Assembly (NCBI GenBank): GCA_018240595.1
Contig: JAFEFL010000004.1
Coordinates: forward strand, 1-64,000
DNA length: 64,000 bases
Direction: 5' to 3'
From: Pseudomonadota bacterium
Lineage (GTDB): Bacteria; Pseudomonadota; Alphaproteobacteria; Rhizobiales; Xanthobacteraceae
Position 1 is the stretch's first letter. Each line of letters starts with the position of its first letter. Below the pieces are notes generated by a model, which worked only from the letters and a program-made list of their open reading frames with translations, ran no database searches and had not been told where the DNA came from. Shown one piece after another: positions 16,920 to 29,109 of the stretch. A program made the translations under genes and the position numbers.

Positions 16920-18032
16920 ATGACCGCCTATATCATCCGCCGCCTCTTGTTCATCGTGCCGACCATGCTCGGCATCATGCTGGTGTCGTTCGTGGTGGTG
17001 CAATTTGCGCCCGGCGGACCGGTGGAGCAGGTCATCGCCAAGCTGTCCGGCTCCGACACCGGCGCCACGTCGCGCATCTCCGGCGCGCAAGGCGACTTCA
17101 GCAATCGCGGCATGGCGCAAGGCGGCGGCGCCGTCGATGCCGTGAATTCCAAGTATCGCGGTGCGCAGGGGCTCGACCCGGCCTTCATTAAGAAGCTGGA
17201 AAAGCAGTTCGGCTTCGACAAGCCGGCCTATGAGCGCTTCGGCATCATGCTGTGGAATTACGCCCGCTTCGACTTCGGCTCCAGCTATTTCCGCGACGTC
17301 ACCGTGCTGCAGCTGATCAAGGAGAAACTGCCGGTGTCGATGTCGCTCGGCATCTGGATGACGCTGCTCACCTACCTGATCTCGATTCCGCTGGGGATCA
17401 AGAAGGCGGTCGACGCCGGTTCGCGCTTCGACATGTGGACGTCGACGATCATCATCATCGGCTATGCCATTCCCGGCTTCCTGTTCGCCATCCTGCTGAT
17501 CATCCTGTTCGCCGGCGGCTCGTTCCTCAACTGGTTTCCGTTGCGCGGATTGATTTCGGAAAACTTCTGGGCGCTGCCATGGTACGCGCAGATCGGCGAC
17601 TACTTCTGGCACCTGACGCTGCCGATCCTGTCGATGGCGCTGTCGGCCTTCGCCACCATGACGCTGCTGACCAAGAACTCGTTCCTTGAGGAGATCCGCA
17701 AGCAATACGTGCTGACGGCGCGGGCCAAGGGCTGCTCGAGCAACCAGGTGCTGTACGGCCACGTGTTCCGCAACGCCATGCTGATCGTGATCGCCGGCTT
17801 TCCGTCGGCTTTCGTGTCGGCGTTCTTCGCCGGTTCGCTGCTGATCGAAACGATCTTTTCGCTCGACGGGCTGGGCCTGCTCGGCTTCGAGAGCGTGCTC
17901 AATCGCGATTATCCGGTGGTCTTCGCCACGCTCTACATCTTCTCGCTGGTCGGCGTCGTCGTGAACCTGATCTCCGATCTCACTTATACATGGATCGATC
18001 CGCGCATCGATTTCGAGTCGCGGGAGGTTTGA
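16920..18032 (+). CDS. yejB: ABC transporter permease (YejB type)
   Basis: A 370-residue inner-membrane permease; ATG 16920 follows CAGGA. Residues 1-30 form the first membrane helix (AYIIRRLLFIVPTMLGIMLVSFVVV), followed by a long periplasmic loop typical of YejB (about residues 45-140) and five further helices. The coupling loop EEIRKQYVLTARAKGCSSNQVLYGHVFRNAM is the EAA motif contacting the ATPase. The C-terminus SDLTYTWIDPRIDF is conserved in DppB/YejB. It forms the membrane pore with the next gene, 3 bp downstream. Confidence 0.92.
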   Translation: MTAYIIRRLLFIVPTMLGIMLVSFVVVQFAPGGPVEQVIAKLSGSDTGATSRISGAQGDFSNRGMAQGGGAVDAVNSKYRGAQGLDPAFIKKLEKQFGFDKPAYERFGIMLWNYARFDFGSSYFRDVTVLQLIKEKLPVSMSLGIWMTLLTYLISIPLGIKKAVDAGSRFDMWTSTIIIIGYAIPGFLFAILLIILFAGGSFLNWFPLRGLISENFWALPWYAQIGDYFWHLTLPILSMALSAFATMTLLTKNSFLEEIRKQYVLTARAKGCSSNQVLYGHVFRNAMLIVIAGFPSAFVSAFFAGSLLIETIFSLDGLGLLGFESVLNRDYPVVFATLYIFSLVGVVVNLISDLTYTWIDPRIDFESREV

Positions 18033-18035
18033 GCC

Positions 18036-19214
18036 GTGGATACCCGCGCCGAACCTGCCGCCACCGTGACGCCGACCGGGCCGGAGCCGGTGCCACGGCG
18101 CCGGATCGCCATCTCGCCGCTCAACAAACGGCGCTGGGACAATTTCAAGGCCAATCGCCGCGGCTACTGGTCGTTGTGGCTGTTCCTGGCGATGTTCATC
18201 ATCTCGCTGTTCGCGGAGTTCGTCGCCAACGACAAGCCGATCTTCATCCACGTCAACGGCAGGTCGTTCTTTCCGGCGGTGTTCACCTATCCGGACACGG
18301 CCTTCGCCAAGGATAAGGACCCGCTGCTGTTCGGCACCGCGGCCGATTATCGTGACGACTACCTGATGGGTCTCATCCAGAAGGAGGGCGGCGTCGTCGT
18401 CTGGCCGCCGATCCCGTTCTCCTATTCGACGCAGGTGTCGAAGCCGCCGTCGCCGTTCCCGTCGAAGCCGACCTGGGCGCTGACGCAGAAGGATTGCGAC
18501 TTCGCCGCCAAGAACAATTTCGCCAAATGCGGCACGCTGGAATATAACTGGCTCGGCACCGATGATGGCGGCCGCGACGTGCTGGCGCGCCTGATCTACG
18601 GCTTCCGCATTTCGGTGCTGTTCGGTTTGTGCCTGACCATCGCATCGTCGATCATCGGCATCGCCGCCGGCGCGGTGCAGGGCTATTTCGGCGGCTGGAC
18701 CGACCTGCTGTTCCAGCGGTTCATCGAGATCTGGACCTCGGTGCCGGAGCTCTATCTGCTGCTGATCATCTCGTCGATCCTGGTGCCGGGCTTTTTCGTG
18801 CTGCTCGGCATCCTGCTGCTGTTCTCCTGGGTGCGCTTGGTCGGGCTGGTGCGCGCCGAATTCCTGCGCGGCCGCAATTTCGAATACATCCAGGCGGCGC
18901 GCGCGCTCGGCGTCGGCAGCGCCACCATCATCTTCCGCCACCTGCTGCCGAACGCCATGGTGGCGACGCTGACCTTCGTGCCGTTCATCCTGTCGTCGTC
19001 GGTGATGACGCTGACCGCGCTCGACTTCCTCGGCTTCGGCCTGCCGCCCGGCTCGCCGTCGCTCGGCGAGCTGCTCAGCCAGGGCAAGGCCAATATCCAG
19101 GCGCCGTGGCTCGGCCTCACCGGCTTCTTCGCCATCGCCATCATGCTGTCGCTGCTGATCTTCATCGGCGAGGCGGTGCGCGACGCCTTCGATCCGCGCA
19201 AGACATTCCGGTGA
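18036..19214 (+). CDS. yejE: ABC transporter permease (YejE type)
   Basis: A 392-residue permease starting at GTG 18036 behind a good GGGAGG site. The N-terminal cytoplasmic segment ends with SPLNKRRWDNFKANRRGYWS, a YejE/OppC-N block, followed by a helix, a large periplasmic insert with two cysteines (KDCDFAAKNNFAKCG) and five helices. The sequence TDDGGRDVLARLIYGFRIS and EAA loop EYIQAARALGVGSATIIFRHLLPNA are typical. It partners YejB. The next gene starts at or overlapping its stop. Confidence 0.92.
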   Translation: MDTRAEPAATVTPTGPEPVPRRRIAISPLNKRRWDNFKANRRGYWSLWLFLAMFIISLFAEFVANDKPIFIHVNGRSFFPAVFTYPDTAFAKDKDPLLFGTAADYRDDYLMGLIQKEGGVVVWPPIPFSYSTQVSKPPSPFPSKPTWALTQKDCDFAAKNNFAKCGTLEYNWLGTDDGGRDVLARLIYGFRISVLFGLCLTIASSIIGIAAGAVQGYFGGWTDLLFQRFIEIWTSVPELYLLLIISSILVPGFFVLLGILLLFSWVRLVGLVRAEFLRGRNFEYIQAARALGVGSATIIFRHLLPNAMVATLTFVPFILSSSVMTLTALDFLGFGLPPGSPSLGELLSQGKANIQAPWLGLTGFFAIAIMLSLLIFIGEAVRDAFDPRKTFR

Positions 19215-19219
19215 GCGAC

Positions 19220-20848
<1,629 letters not shown>

Positions 20849-21466
20849 ATGGCCAGGCTGCCTGCCGACCGTCCGGCGGATGTCGAGCTGGGCCAGCCCG
20901 ACAAGCTCGCCGACGCCTTCCGCGATTACTGGCGCTATCATCTGACTTTACGCAATGACGGGCAGCCGCCGCTGCAGCAACAGCGCGACATCCTGATCGG
21001 CGGCAAGGTGATCGCCGTGCTGCCGGTCGATCTTGAGCGCGACGAGGTGGTCCTGATCCGCCAGTTCCGGCTGCCGGCGCATATCGGCACCGGCAAGGGC
21101 GACATGGTCGAGATCGTCGCCGGCCGCATCGAGCCCGGCGAGACGCCGGAAGTCTCGGCGAGCCGCGAATGCGTGGAAGAAATCGGTGTCGCGCCGGACC
21201 GGTTGGTCGAACTGTTCAGCTTCATGACGACGCCCGGTATCACCGACGAGACCATCATGCTGTTTCTCGCCAGCGTCGATGCCGCGCGCGTACCGGCGCA
21301 ATCCGGCGCCGCCGACGAAGGCGAGCGCATCGAGACGATCCGGCTGCCGATCGATGACGCCGTGGCGCTGGTGCAAGGCGGCGGCGTCGCCAACGGCCCG
21401 CTGATCCTGGCGCTGCAATGGCTGGCGCTGAACCGGACGCGGCTCGGTGAATTGCTGCAAGGCTGA
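20849..21466 (+). CDS. Nudix hydrolase, ADP-ribose pyrophosphatase type
   Basis: A 205-residue Nudix protein whose ATG directly abuts the yejF stop. The Nudix box GRIEPGETPEVSASRECVEE (then IGV) fits the consensus GX5EX7REUXEEXGU exactly. The surrounding residues (VVLIRQFRLPAHIG before the box, FSFMTTPGITDETIMLFLA after it) resemble ADP-ribose/nucleotide-sugar pyrophosphatases of the NudF group. It is probably co-transcribed with the yej operon, but a link to peptide import is not obvious. Confidence 0.88.
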   Translation: MARLPADRPADVELGQPDKLADAFRDYWRYHLTLRNDGQPPLQQQRDILIGGKVIAVLPVDLERDEVVLIRQFRLPAHIGTGKGDMVEIVAGRIEPGETPEVSASRECVEEIGVAPDRLVELFSFMTTPGITDETIMLFLASVDAARVPAQSGAADEGERIETIRLPIDDAVALVQGGGVANGPLILALQWLALNRTRLGELLQG

Positions 21467-21540
21467 TCTCACACATTGTTGATTCGCAATATGGCGCCGC
21501 AATCGGGCAAGAGCGTCACTGCACCATCGGAGTATTGACC

Positions 21541-22227
21541 GTGACCGCCGCGCAAATTCGTCTTGCCGTTCTATCGCTCGTCGTACTGCTCGTGCCTTTC
21601 GCGGCGCAGGCCGACGACGCCCAATTCCCGATCATGGCGGACGACGGTACGGTGATCGCCAATCACAGCGTGCCGCCGGAGTTGGTGGAGCGGATCGAGT
21701 CGCTGAAGAACATCGTCGTCGCCGCCAATCCCAAGGGCAAGGTAACGCTGTACGAGTTCTACGATCTCAATTGCCCATATTGCCGCCGCGCCTCGCTCGA
21801 TCTCGCCGAGCTGACGCAGAAGAACAAGGACTTGCGTCTGGTGCTGGTGCCGTTCCCGGTGCTCGGCATTCCGTCGATCCTGGCGGCGCGGGTTGAATAT
21901 GCGGTGGCGAAAATGGCATCGCCCGAAGACTTCTACAAATTCCATCACCTGGTCTATGGCGACCGCGGCACTATCGACGATCAGCGCGCCTTCGCCGCGG
22001 CCAAGGCGATCGGTCTCGAGAGCGTCGAAGTGCGCAAGATCGCCAGCGAGAACGAGTTCGCCGCCGTGATGAAGGAGCATCTGCGCGTCGGCGATCAGCT
22101 CGGCATCCAGGCGACGCCGGGAATCGTGGTCGGCGGTGTTGCCATCGTCGGCTATCCGGGCAAGAAGGCGCTGACGCAGGTCGTCAACGCGGTCGCCAAG
22201 TGCGGCACGGTGATGTGCCCGAATTAA
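21541..22227 (+). CDS. DsbA-family periplasmic thioredoxin-like protein
   Basis: A 228-residue exported protein. GTG 21541 lies eight bases after GGAG; a TTG at 21535 is too close. The Sec signal ends at AQA (about residue 20). The thioredoxin fold has the active-site CPYC at about 78-81 and a cis-proline loop QATPGIVVGG near 191. The last cysteine pair CGTVMC is at the extreme C-terminus. Resembles DsbA/ScsC-type oxidoreductases ('DsbA family protein'), with a helical insertion. Periplasmic disulfide handling is likely; partner DsbB is not in the window. Single gene, converging with NlpC/P60. Confidence 0.85.
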   Translation: MTAAQIRLAVLSLVVLLVPFAAQADDAQFPIMADDGTVIANHSVPPELVERIESLKNIVVAANPKGKVTLYEFYDLNCPYCRRASLDLAELTQKNKDLRLVLVPFPVLGIPSILAARVEYAVAKMASPEDFYKFHHLVYGDRGTIDDQRAFAAAKAIGLESVEVRKIASENEFAAVMKEHLRVGDQLGIQATPGIVVGGVAIVGYPGKKALTQVVNAVAKCGTVMCPN

Positions 22228-22230
22228 TCT

Positions 22231-22256
22231 GTCGTCCCCACCTGCGCGGGGACGAC
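22231..22256. terminator. Short convergent hairpin
   Basis: GTCGTCCCC ... GGGGACGAC, 9-bp arms around ACCTGCGC, between the converging stops at 22227 and 22263. It resembles the ends of the family F repeat (56175-56312), so it may be a minimal copy acting as a bidirectional terminator. Confidence 0.6.
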
Positions 22257-22262
22257 GAGTAG

Positions 22263-23099
22263 TCACACCCGCCTCACGCTCGTCACTTCACTACCTCCCG
22301 CCTTGATGCGCGCGATCGCCCCGGCGGTCGGTTCAACCGCCACCATCATGTGATGCGCATTGGCGTGGACGATCGTCTCGGCGTCGCGGGCGATGGCGAC
22401 GTGGCCCTTCCAGAAGATGAGATCGCCGCGGCTGATGTCTGACAGCGCGACCGGGCGGCCGAGCGCCTGCTCCTGCATGTAGGTGTCACGCGGGCAACTC
22501 TGTCGCGACATCTGCAAGGCAATCTGCACCAGCCCCGAGCAGTCGATACCGAGCCATGATTTGCCGCCCCAGAGATAGGGCGTGCTGACGAACATCTCGG
22601 CGATGGCGACGAAATCGGCGGCCGGCGTGCCGAGTGGCGCGACGTGAGCCAGCGGATAATGCCAGCCATAGCCGTCGATGGCGAAGACATCGGTCGTTTT
22701 GGTGATGGCGATGCCGGCGCCCATCGGCAGCGCGATCATCGGCGGCAGTTTGATGTTGGCGGCGGGGAAGCCGAAAGTGCGCGGCACGCACACCCGATGC
22801 GTCGGCTCAGGCCCGACCGGGCCGAGGGCATTGGCCGACAGGTAGCCGACATAACCGTCGCTCTCGAGCTGGCCCCAGGCCCAGCCTTCCTCGCTGATCT
22901 CGTAAACCGTCACGCGCTCGCCTTTGAGAGCCTGGGTGTCGAGCGCGGCTTCATGCGCGGGGTCCCGGCGCAGATCGGCGACCGGCTCGATCACTTCGTA
23001 CAGCGTGCCTTCGACGAACTGCGCGGCCTCGACCTTGCCGCGCAGGTGCACGGCGGCGATGTCGGGGCGGAAAGGGTTGAGGCGGGGATCGAGAGACAT
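22263..23099 (-). CDS. NlpC/P60 family cell-wall hydrolase with SH3 domain
   Basis: A 278-residue protein. Residues 20-95 contain a bacterial SH3-like wall-binding domain (ERVTVYEISEEGWAWGQLES), the middle another SH3-like module, and residues 165-278 an NlpC/P60 peptidase with catalytic Cys in IDCSGL near 187, GDLIFWKGHVAI with His near 233, and a further His near 245. The family cuts gamma-D-Glu-meso-DAP bonds in peptidoglycan peptides. No signal peptide is visible, so it may act in the cytoplasm on recycled muropeptides. The M17 aminopeptidase lies just upstream on the same strand; the two could degrade wall peptides in sequence. Confidence 0.88.
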   Translation of the reverse strand: MSLDPRLNPFRPDIAAVHLRGKVEAAQFVEGTLYEVIEPVADLRRDPAHEAALDTQALKGERVTVYEISEEGWAWGQLESDGYVGYLSANALGPVGPEPTHRVCVPRTFGFPAANIKLPPMIALPMGAGIAITKTTDVFAIDGYGWHYPLAHVAPLGTPAADFVAIAEMFVSTPYLWGGKSWLGIDCSGLVQIALQMSRQSCPRDTYMQEQALGRPVALSDISRGDLIFWKGHVAIARDAETIVHANAHHMMVAVEPTAGAIARIKAGGSEVTSVRRV

Positions 23100-23114
23100 T
23101 CATTCACCATCATC

Positions 23115-23194
23115 GCCATGGCCGGGCTTGTCCCGGCCATCCACGTCTTAGTCAAGCAAAACGAGGATGCCCGGAATAAAGCCGGGCATGACGG
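23115..23194. repeat. Family A palindromic repeat, diverged copy A3
   Basis: Starts CATGGCCGGGCTTGTCCCGGCCATC as in A1/A2, but the middle differs and the right hairpin is GCCCGGAATAAAGCCGGGC followed by ATGAC. It lies between the aminopeptidase stop and the NlpC/P60 start on the minus strand. Confidence 0.8.
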
Positions 23195-23198
23195 AGAA

Positions 23199-24569
23199 TT
23201 ATCGATACCTCTCGCACAGCACTTTATACAATGCTCGTGCCGCCATCAGCTCGGCGCCCTCGGGGCGGCCGGGCCGGGCCGACGGCGTCCAGGCGAAGAT
23301 GTCGAAATGGATCCATGACGGCATATCGACGAACTTCTTCAGGAACAGCGCGGCGATGATGGAGCCGCCGAACCCGTCGGTGCCCATGTTGTTGATGTCC
23401 GACACCTTGGAGTCGAGCTGCGCTTCGTAAGGCTGCCACAGCGGCAGCCGCCATACCGGATCGTTCTCGGCAAGGCCGGCTTTCGCAGCGTCGGCGGCGA
23501 GCTTGTCGTCATTGGTGAACATCGCCGGCAGTTGCGCGCCGAGCGCGACGCGGGCCGCGCCGGTCAAGGTGGCGAAATCGGCGAGCAGCGCCGGCTTGTC
23601 CTCGCAGGCCAGTGCCAGCGCATCGGCGAGGACGAGGCGGCCCTCGGCGTCGGTGTTGCCGATCTCGACGGTCAGGCCCTTGCGCGAAGCATAGACGTCG
23701 CGCGGCCGGAAGCTGCGCCCCGACACCGAGTTCTCGACGGCCGGAATCAGCACGCGCAGACGCAGCTTCATCTTGCCGGCCATGATCATGTGCGCGAGGC
23801 CGAGCACGCTGGCCGCGCCGCCCATATCCTTTTTCATGTTGAGCATGCCGCTCGACGGCTTGATGTCGAGGCCGCCGGTGTCGAAACACACGCCCTTGCC
23901 GACCAAAGTGACCTTGGGGTCCTTCTCCTTGCCCCAGGTGATGTCGATGAGGCGCGGCGCGCGTGGCGAGCCCATGCCGACGGCGTGGATCAGCGGGAAT
24001 TCCCTGGCGAGCTTGTCGCCGCTCGTCACCTGGATTTTGGCGCCGTGCGCCGACGCGAGCTTGCGCGCCGCGGCTTCCAGTTCGTCTGGCCCCATGTCGT
24101 TCGCCGGGGTGTTGATGAGGTCGCGGGCCAGCGCCACGCCTTCGGCAATGCGGCTGATTTCATCGCCATCGACGCCTTTCGGTATGACGAGGCGGATCTT
24201 GCGCGTCTCGCCCTTGCGATAGCGGGTGAACTGGTAGGCGCCGGTGGCGAAGGCGAGCGCCGCGAGGCGCGCGTCGTGCGGCGCATTGGCGAAGCGGTAG
24301 GTGCCGGCCGGCAGCAGGTTGACCAGGGCACCTGGCCGGAAGGTGTCGATCGGATCGCCCGGCTTTTCGAGGCCGAACAGGACGCCGGCGAGCTTGCCGT
24401 CTTGGGCGGGGATGAGCAGCAGCTTGCCGGGTTTGGCCTCGAAGCCCGCCGCCGCGGCAAAAGCCCGCTCGCGGTCGCCAAAGCCCGCCAGCACGGATTG
24501 GGCATCGCCGGCGTGGACGAACCAGATCGGGGTGCCGCGCGTGTCGCCGGCGGCGAAAACGGGGTGCAT
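23199..24569 (-). CDS. M17 family leucyl aminopeptidase
   Basis: A 456-residue cytosol aminopeptidase. ATG 24569 is used; in-frame ATGs at 24605 and 24638 are possible. The metal and catalytic residues are visible: GKGVCFDTGGLDIKPS (Lys and Asp), DMGGAA, and the M17 signature NTDAEGRLVLADAL near 303-316. The C-terminal half ends DIFAWTPSARPGRPEGAE, typical of the PepB/leucyl aminopeptidase group of alphaproteobacteria. It hydrolyses N-terminal residues from short peptides and sits above an NlpC/P60 hydrolase on the same strand, 7 kb from the peptide importer. Confidence 0.9.
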   Translation of the reverse strand: MHPVFAAGDTRGTPIWFVHAGDAQSVLAGFGDRERAFAAAAGFEAKPGKLLLIPAQDGKLAGVLFGLEKPGDPIDTFRPGALVNLLPAGTYRFANAPHDARLAALAFATGAYQFTRYRKGETRKIRLVIPKGVDGDEISRIAEGVALARDLINTPANDMGPDELEAAARKLASAHGAKIQVTSGDKLAREFPLIHAVGMGSPRAPRLIDITWGKEKDPKVTLVGKGVCFDTGGLDIKPSSGMLNMKKDMGGAASVLGLAHMIMAGKMKLRLRVLIPAVENSVSGRSFRPRDVYASRKGLTVEIGNTDAEGRLVLADALALACEDKPALLADFATLTGAARVALGAQLPAMFTNDDKLAADAAKAGLAENDPVWRLPLWQPYEAQLDSKVSDINNMGTDGFGGSIIAALFLKKFVDMPSWIHFDIFAWTPSARPGRPEGAELMAARALYKVLCERYR

Positions 24570-24655
24570 GGCGAATCTCTGCTCCAGGGGTGGCTGGCCG
24601 GTCATAACCGGGCCGGCGCGGGCGGGCGAGGGGGACATTAGGCCCCCGGTGCGAG

Positions 24656-24678
24656 GTTAACCACTCATTAGGGTTAAC
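24656..24678. promoter_or_regulatory. Inverted repeat / CtrA-like site upstream of tadD
   Basis: GTTAACC-ACTCATTAG-GGTTAAC has perfect 7-bp arms, and also reads TTAA-N7-TTAG, close to the CtrA consensus TTAA-N7-TTAA. It lies between the divergent aminopeptidase and tadD genes, about 70-93 bp before the tadD ATG. Binding by CtrA is inference. Confidence 0.45.
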
Positions 24679-24748
24679 GTTTTATTGCTGATCCATGTCG
24701 CCGCAAGTCTTGCCGCCGCAAGTCTCCCCTCGCATTAGCGGGCTGCCC

Positions 24749-25564
24749 ATGCGTCACTCTCACGCGCGCCAATACCTCATCTCGGCCGCGCTGGCCGCCG
24801 TGCTGGCGGTTGGTCTCGCCGGCTGCAACACCACCAATTCGGACGTCACCGGCTCGATCGGCAATGCCCGCGCCAGCGCCAGCGTTGACGACAATCCCCG
24901 CAACGACGCCGAGTGGCGTCAGTCCATGGAAGCCTGGGGCGCCCGCTACCGTCAGGACCCCTCCAGCGTCGAGGCCGCGATCAGATACGCCCGCGCGCTG
25001 CGCGCCATCGGCCAGCGCGCGCAGGCTGTCGCCGTGCTGGAGCAGGCGGCGATCCGCAATCCGGAAAACATGCAGCTCCTCGGCGAATACGGCCGCGCGC
25101 TGGCGGCTGCCGGCAATTTGCAGCAGGCGCTCGATGTGCTCGGCCGCGCCCATACGCCGGACAATCCGGACTGGCGCATTCTCAACGCCCAGGGCGCGGT
25201 GCTCGATCAACTCGGCCGCCACGCCGATGCACAGAAGCATTACACATCGGCGCTCAAGCTGATGCCGGATGAGCCGTCGGTGCTGTCCAATCTCGGTCTA
25301 TCCTACTTGCTGACCAAGGATCTCAAGCGCGCCGAGGTCACCTTGCGCCGCGCGCTAGCGCAGCCGGGCGCCGAGCCGAAGGTGCGGCAGAACCTGGCGC
25401 TGGTCGTCGGCCTGCGCGGCAAATTCGCCGAGGCCGAGCAGATCGCCCGCCAGGGCCTGTCCGCCGAAGAAGCGGCCGCCAATGTCGATTATCTCCGGCA
25501 GGTGCTGGCCGAGCACAAGCGCGGCAACAAAAGCTACGTGCCGCCGCCGAACGCCGGCGGCTGA
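24749..25564 (+). CDS. tadD: Flp pilus assembly lipoprotein TadD (TPR)
   Basis: A 271-residue tetratricopeptide protein. ATG 24749 gives a lipoprotein signal with lipobox LAGC (Cys at 26); the upstream ATG at 24695 would precede it by 18 non-signal residues. Residues 75-250 hold about five TPR helices (RALRAIGQRAQAVAVLEQAA, GAVLDQLGRHADAQKHY and so on). TadD assists secretin/pilus assembly in the outer membrane. It is encoded convergently to the tadC end, 6 bp away, so it has its own promoter unlike the rest of the minus-strand pilus operon. Confidence 0.85.
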   Translation: MRHSHARQYLISAALAAVLAVGLAGCNTTNSDVTGSIGNARASASVDDNPRNDAEWRQSMEAWGARYRQDPSSVEAAIRYARALRAIGQRAQAVAVLEQAAIRNPENMQLLGEYGRALAAAGNLQQALDVLGRAHTPDNPDWRILNAQGAVLDQLGRHADAQKHYTSALKLMPDEPSVLSNLGLSYLLTKDLKRAEVTLRRALAQPGAEPKVRQNLALVVGLRGKFAEAEQIARQGLSAEEAAANVDYLRQVLAEHKRGNKSYVPPPNAGG

Positions 25565-25570
25565 GACGGC

Positions 25571-26545
25571 CTAGTTGAGCGCCATCACCTTGATGGCGGC
25601 GGGCCCGAGGATCACGACGAACAACACCGGCAGGAAGAACAGGATCATCGGCACCGTCAACTTTGGCGGCAGGCCGGCGGCCTTCTTTTCCGCTTCGGAC
25701 ATGCGCATGTCGCGGTTTTCCTGCGCCATGACGCGCAGCATGTTGGCGAGCGGCGTGCCGTATTTTTCCGCCTGGGTCAGCGCGATACACACCGATTTCA
25801 CGCCTTCGAGGTCGGTGCGCTTGGCGAAATTGTCGTAAGCCTGGCGGCGGTCCGGCAGATAGGACAATTCCGCCGTAGTCAACGTCAGCTCTTCCGCCAG
25901 CGGCACCGACTGCGTGCCGATTTCCTCGCTCACCTTCTTCAGCGCGGCCTCGATGGACATGCCGGATTCGACGCAGATCAGCAGGAGATCGAGGGTGTCG
26001 GGGAAGGCGCGCTTGATCGAGATCTGGCGCTTCTGGATCTTGCTCTTCAGAAGCATCAGCGGCAGATGCATGCCGAGATAGGCCGCGCCGATGCAGATGC
26101 CGATCTTGATCGTCGCCGGCTGGTCGAACTCCGTGATGACGAACAGATAGAAAGCCGCGAACAGGAACGCCACGATCGGCGTCACCATGCGAACGAACAG
26201 GAAGGTGATGTAGGGCGCCTGGCCGCGATAACCGGCCTGCACCAGCTTGAGGCGCGCTTCCTCCTGGCCGAACCACTTGTTCAGGTTGAAGTTGTCGACC
26301 GTCTTCTGGATGTATTGCTTCGGCGATTGCCGCAGCGACACCTTCTCTTTTTCCTTGGCCATGCGCTCGCGTTCGCGGGCGCGGATCTTCTCGCGCTCGA
26401 TCGCCACCGCCTTCATGCGCTTGTCGAGCGGATTGGCAAAGACGATCGGCATGGCGATGGTCAGGACCGTCGCCATGGCGGCGATCGCGGCCAAGACCAC
26501 CGTCATCGTCTGTGCGTTCAGCGCGCTTGAGATCAGGTCGATCAT
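25571..26545 (-). CDS. tadC: Flp pilus platform protein TadC
   Basis: A 324-residue type II secretion F-domain protein. ATG 26545 (MIDLISSALN) is used. A first helix spans about residues 17-38, followed by a basic cytoplasmic stretch (REKIRARERERMAKEKEKV) and a GspF domain with SIKRAFPDTLDLLLICVESGMSIEAAL and two C-terminal helices. TadC with TadB forms the inner-membrane platform for pilin extrusion driven by CpaF. Last gene of the minus-strand cpaB-tadC operon; 11 bp separate it from tadB. Confidence 0.92.
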   Translation of the reverse strand: MIDLISSALNAQTMTVVLAAIAAMATVLTIAMPIVFANPLDKRMKAVAIEREKIRARERERMAKEKEKVSLRQSPKQYIQKTVDNFNLNKWFGQEEARLKLVQAGYRGQAPYITFLFVRMVTPIVAFLFAAFYLFVITEFDQPATIKIGICIGAAYLGMHLPLMLLKSKIQKRQISIKRAFPDTLDLLLICVESGMSIEAALKKVSEEIGTQSVPLAEELTLTTAELSYLPDRRQAYDNFAKRTDLEGVKSVCIALTQAEKYGTPLANMLRVMAQENRDMRMSEAEKKAAGLPPKLTVPMILFFLPVLFVVILGPAAIKVMALN

Positions 26546-26556
26546 CGGTTCATTCG

Positions 26557-27528
26557 TCAGAAGTCGAAATTGATCATCTTCTTCATCACCAGGACGCCCA
26601 TCGCCATCCACATCGCCGATCCCGCCAGCATGATGTGGCCGAGCGGCTCGGTGAACAGCAGATTGATGTAGGCGGGGCTGGTCAGCCAGACGAGCGTCAT
26701 CACCGCGAGCGGCAATGCGCCGATGATGCCGGCGGAGGCCTTGGCCTCCTGCGACATCGCCTGGATTTTGGCCTTCATTTTCTTGCGGTCGCGCAGCACG
26801 CGCGACAGGTTGCCCAGCGTTTCCGCGAGGTTGCCGCCCGCTTTCTGCTGAATGGCGACGACGATACCGAAGAAGTTCGCCTCCGGCAGCGGCATGCGCT
26901 CGTAGAGTTTGCCGCAGGCCTCGCCCAGCGGCATGCCGATCGCCTGGGTCTCGAGGATCGCGCGGAACTCCGACCGCACCGGCTCGGGCGAATCGATGGT
27001 GATCATCTTGATGCAGTCGAGCAGCGGCAGGCCGGCCTTGACGCCGCGCACGATGACATCGACGGCATCGGGGAACGCGTTGAGAAATTTGTTCTCGCGC
27101 CGCTTCTTGAGGAAGCTCAGCAGCCAGCGCGGCAGGCCAAAGGCGCCGGCAAAGCCGAGGCCAGCGGCCGGCAATAACCCGGCGCCCGAGGCGAAGCCGA
27201 CCAGAAAGAGCCCGAGGCCGATGGCGCCGGAAATCAGAAAGAACGTCTGCTTAGACCAGGAAAGCCCGGACTGCGCGATCCGCACCGAGAGCGGCGGCGA
27301 TTTGGCCTTCTTTTGCCGCTCCTCGAATTCCTTGAGCGTGTTCTCGATGGTGTCGCGGCGGCTCTTCTGCGGGCTGTTGCGCGCAGTCCGCGATACCGTT
27401 TGCGAGCGCGCGACATTGGCCACGCGCTTTTCGGCAGCTTTCTCGCCCGACAGGATCGGATAGATGAAGACGTAGGCGATGCCGCCAACAGCGAGCGCCG
27501 CGAGTATGAAGATCGGCAGCTGTTCCAT
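26557..27528 (-). CDS. tadB: Flp pilus platform protein TadB
   Basis: A 323-residue type II secretion F-domain protein with an N-terminal helix (about 3-22), a basic cytoplasmic segment, a pair of helices near 97-135 and the GspF block NAFPDAVDVIVRGVKAGLPL, ending in two C-terminal helices. It forms the platform with TadC. The gene is 12 bp downstream of cpaF, in the same operon. Confidence 0.92.
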   Translation of the reverse strand: MEQLPIFILAALAVGGIAYVFIYPILSGEKAAEKRVANVARSQTVSRTARNSPQKSRRDTIENTLKEFEERQKKAKSPPLSVRIAQSGLSWSKQTFFLISGAIGLGLFLVGFASGAGLLPAAGLGFAGAFGLPRWLLSFLKKRRENKFLNAFPDAVDVIVRGVKAGLPLLDCIKMITIDSPEPVRSEFRAILETQAIGMPLGEACGKLYERMPLPEANFFGIVVAIQQKAGGNLAETLGNLSRVLRDRKKMKAKIQAMSQEAKASAGIIGALPLAVMTLVWLTSPAYINLLFTEPLGHIMLAGSAMWMAMGVLVMKKMINFDF

Positions 27529-27540
27529 GCCCGACCTCGC

Positions 27541-29073
<1,533 letters not shown>

Positions 29074-29109
29074 GTTACTTCACTCCAGACAATCGGTCGC
29101 GCGGCCGGC

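Noticed and set aside
16881..18941. A 686-residue antisense frame rich in Arg, His, Asp and Gln
   Set aside because: It is the complement of yejB and yejE, both clear genes; the composition is that of a shadow frame.
18629..19219. Extension of the YejF ATPase upstream
   Set aside because: It lies within yejE in another frame; ATG 19220 (or GTG 19211) fits the family start.
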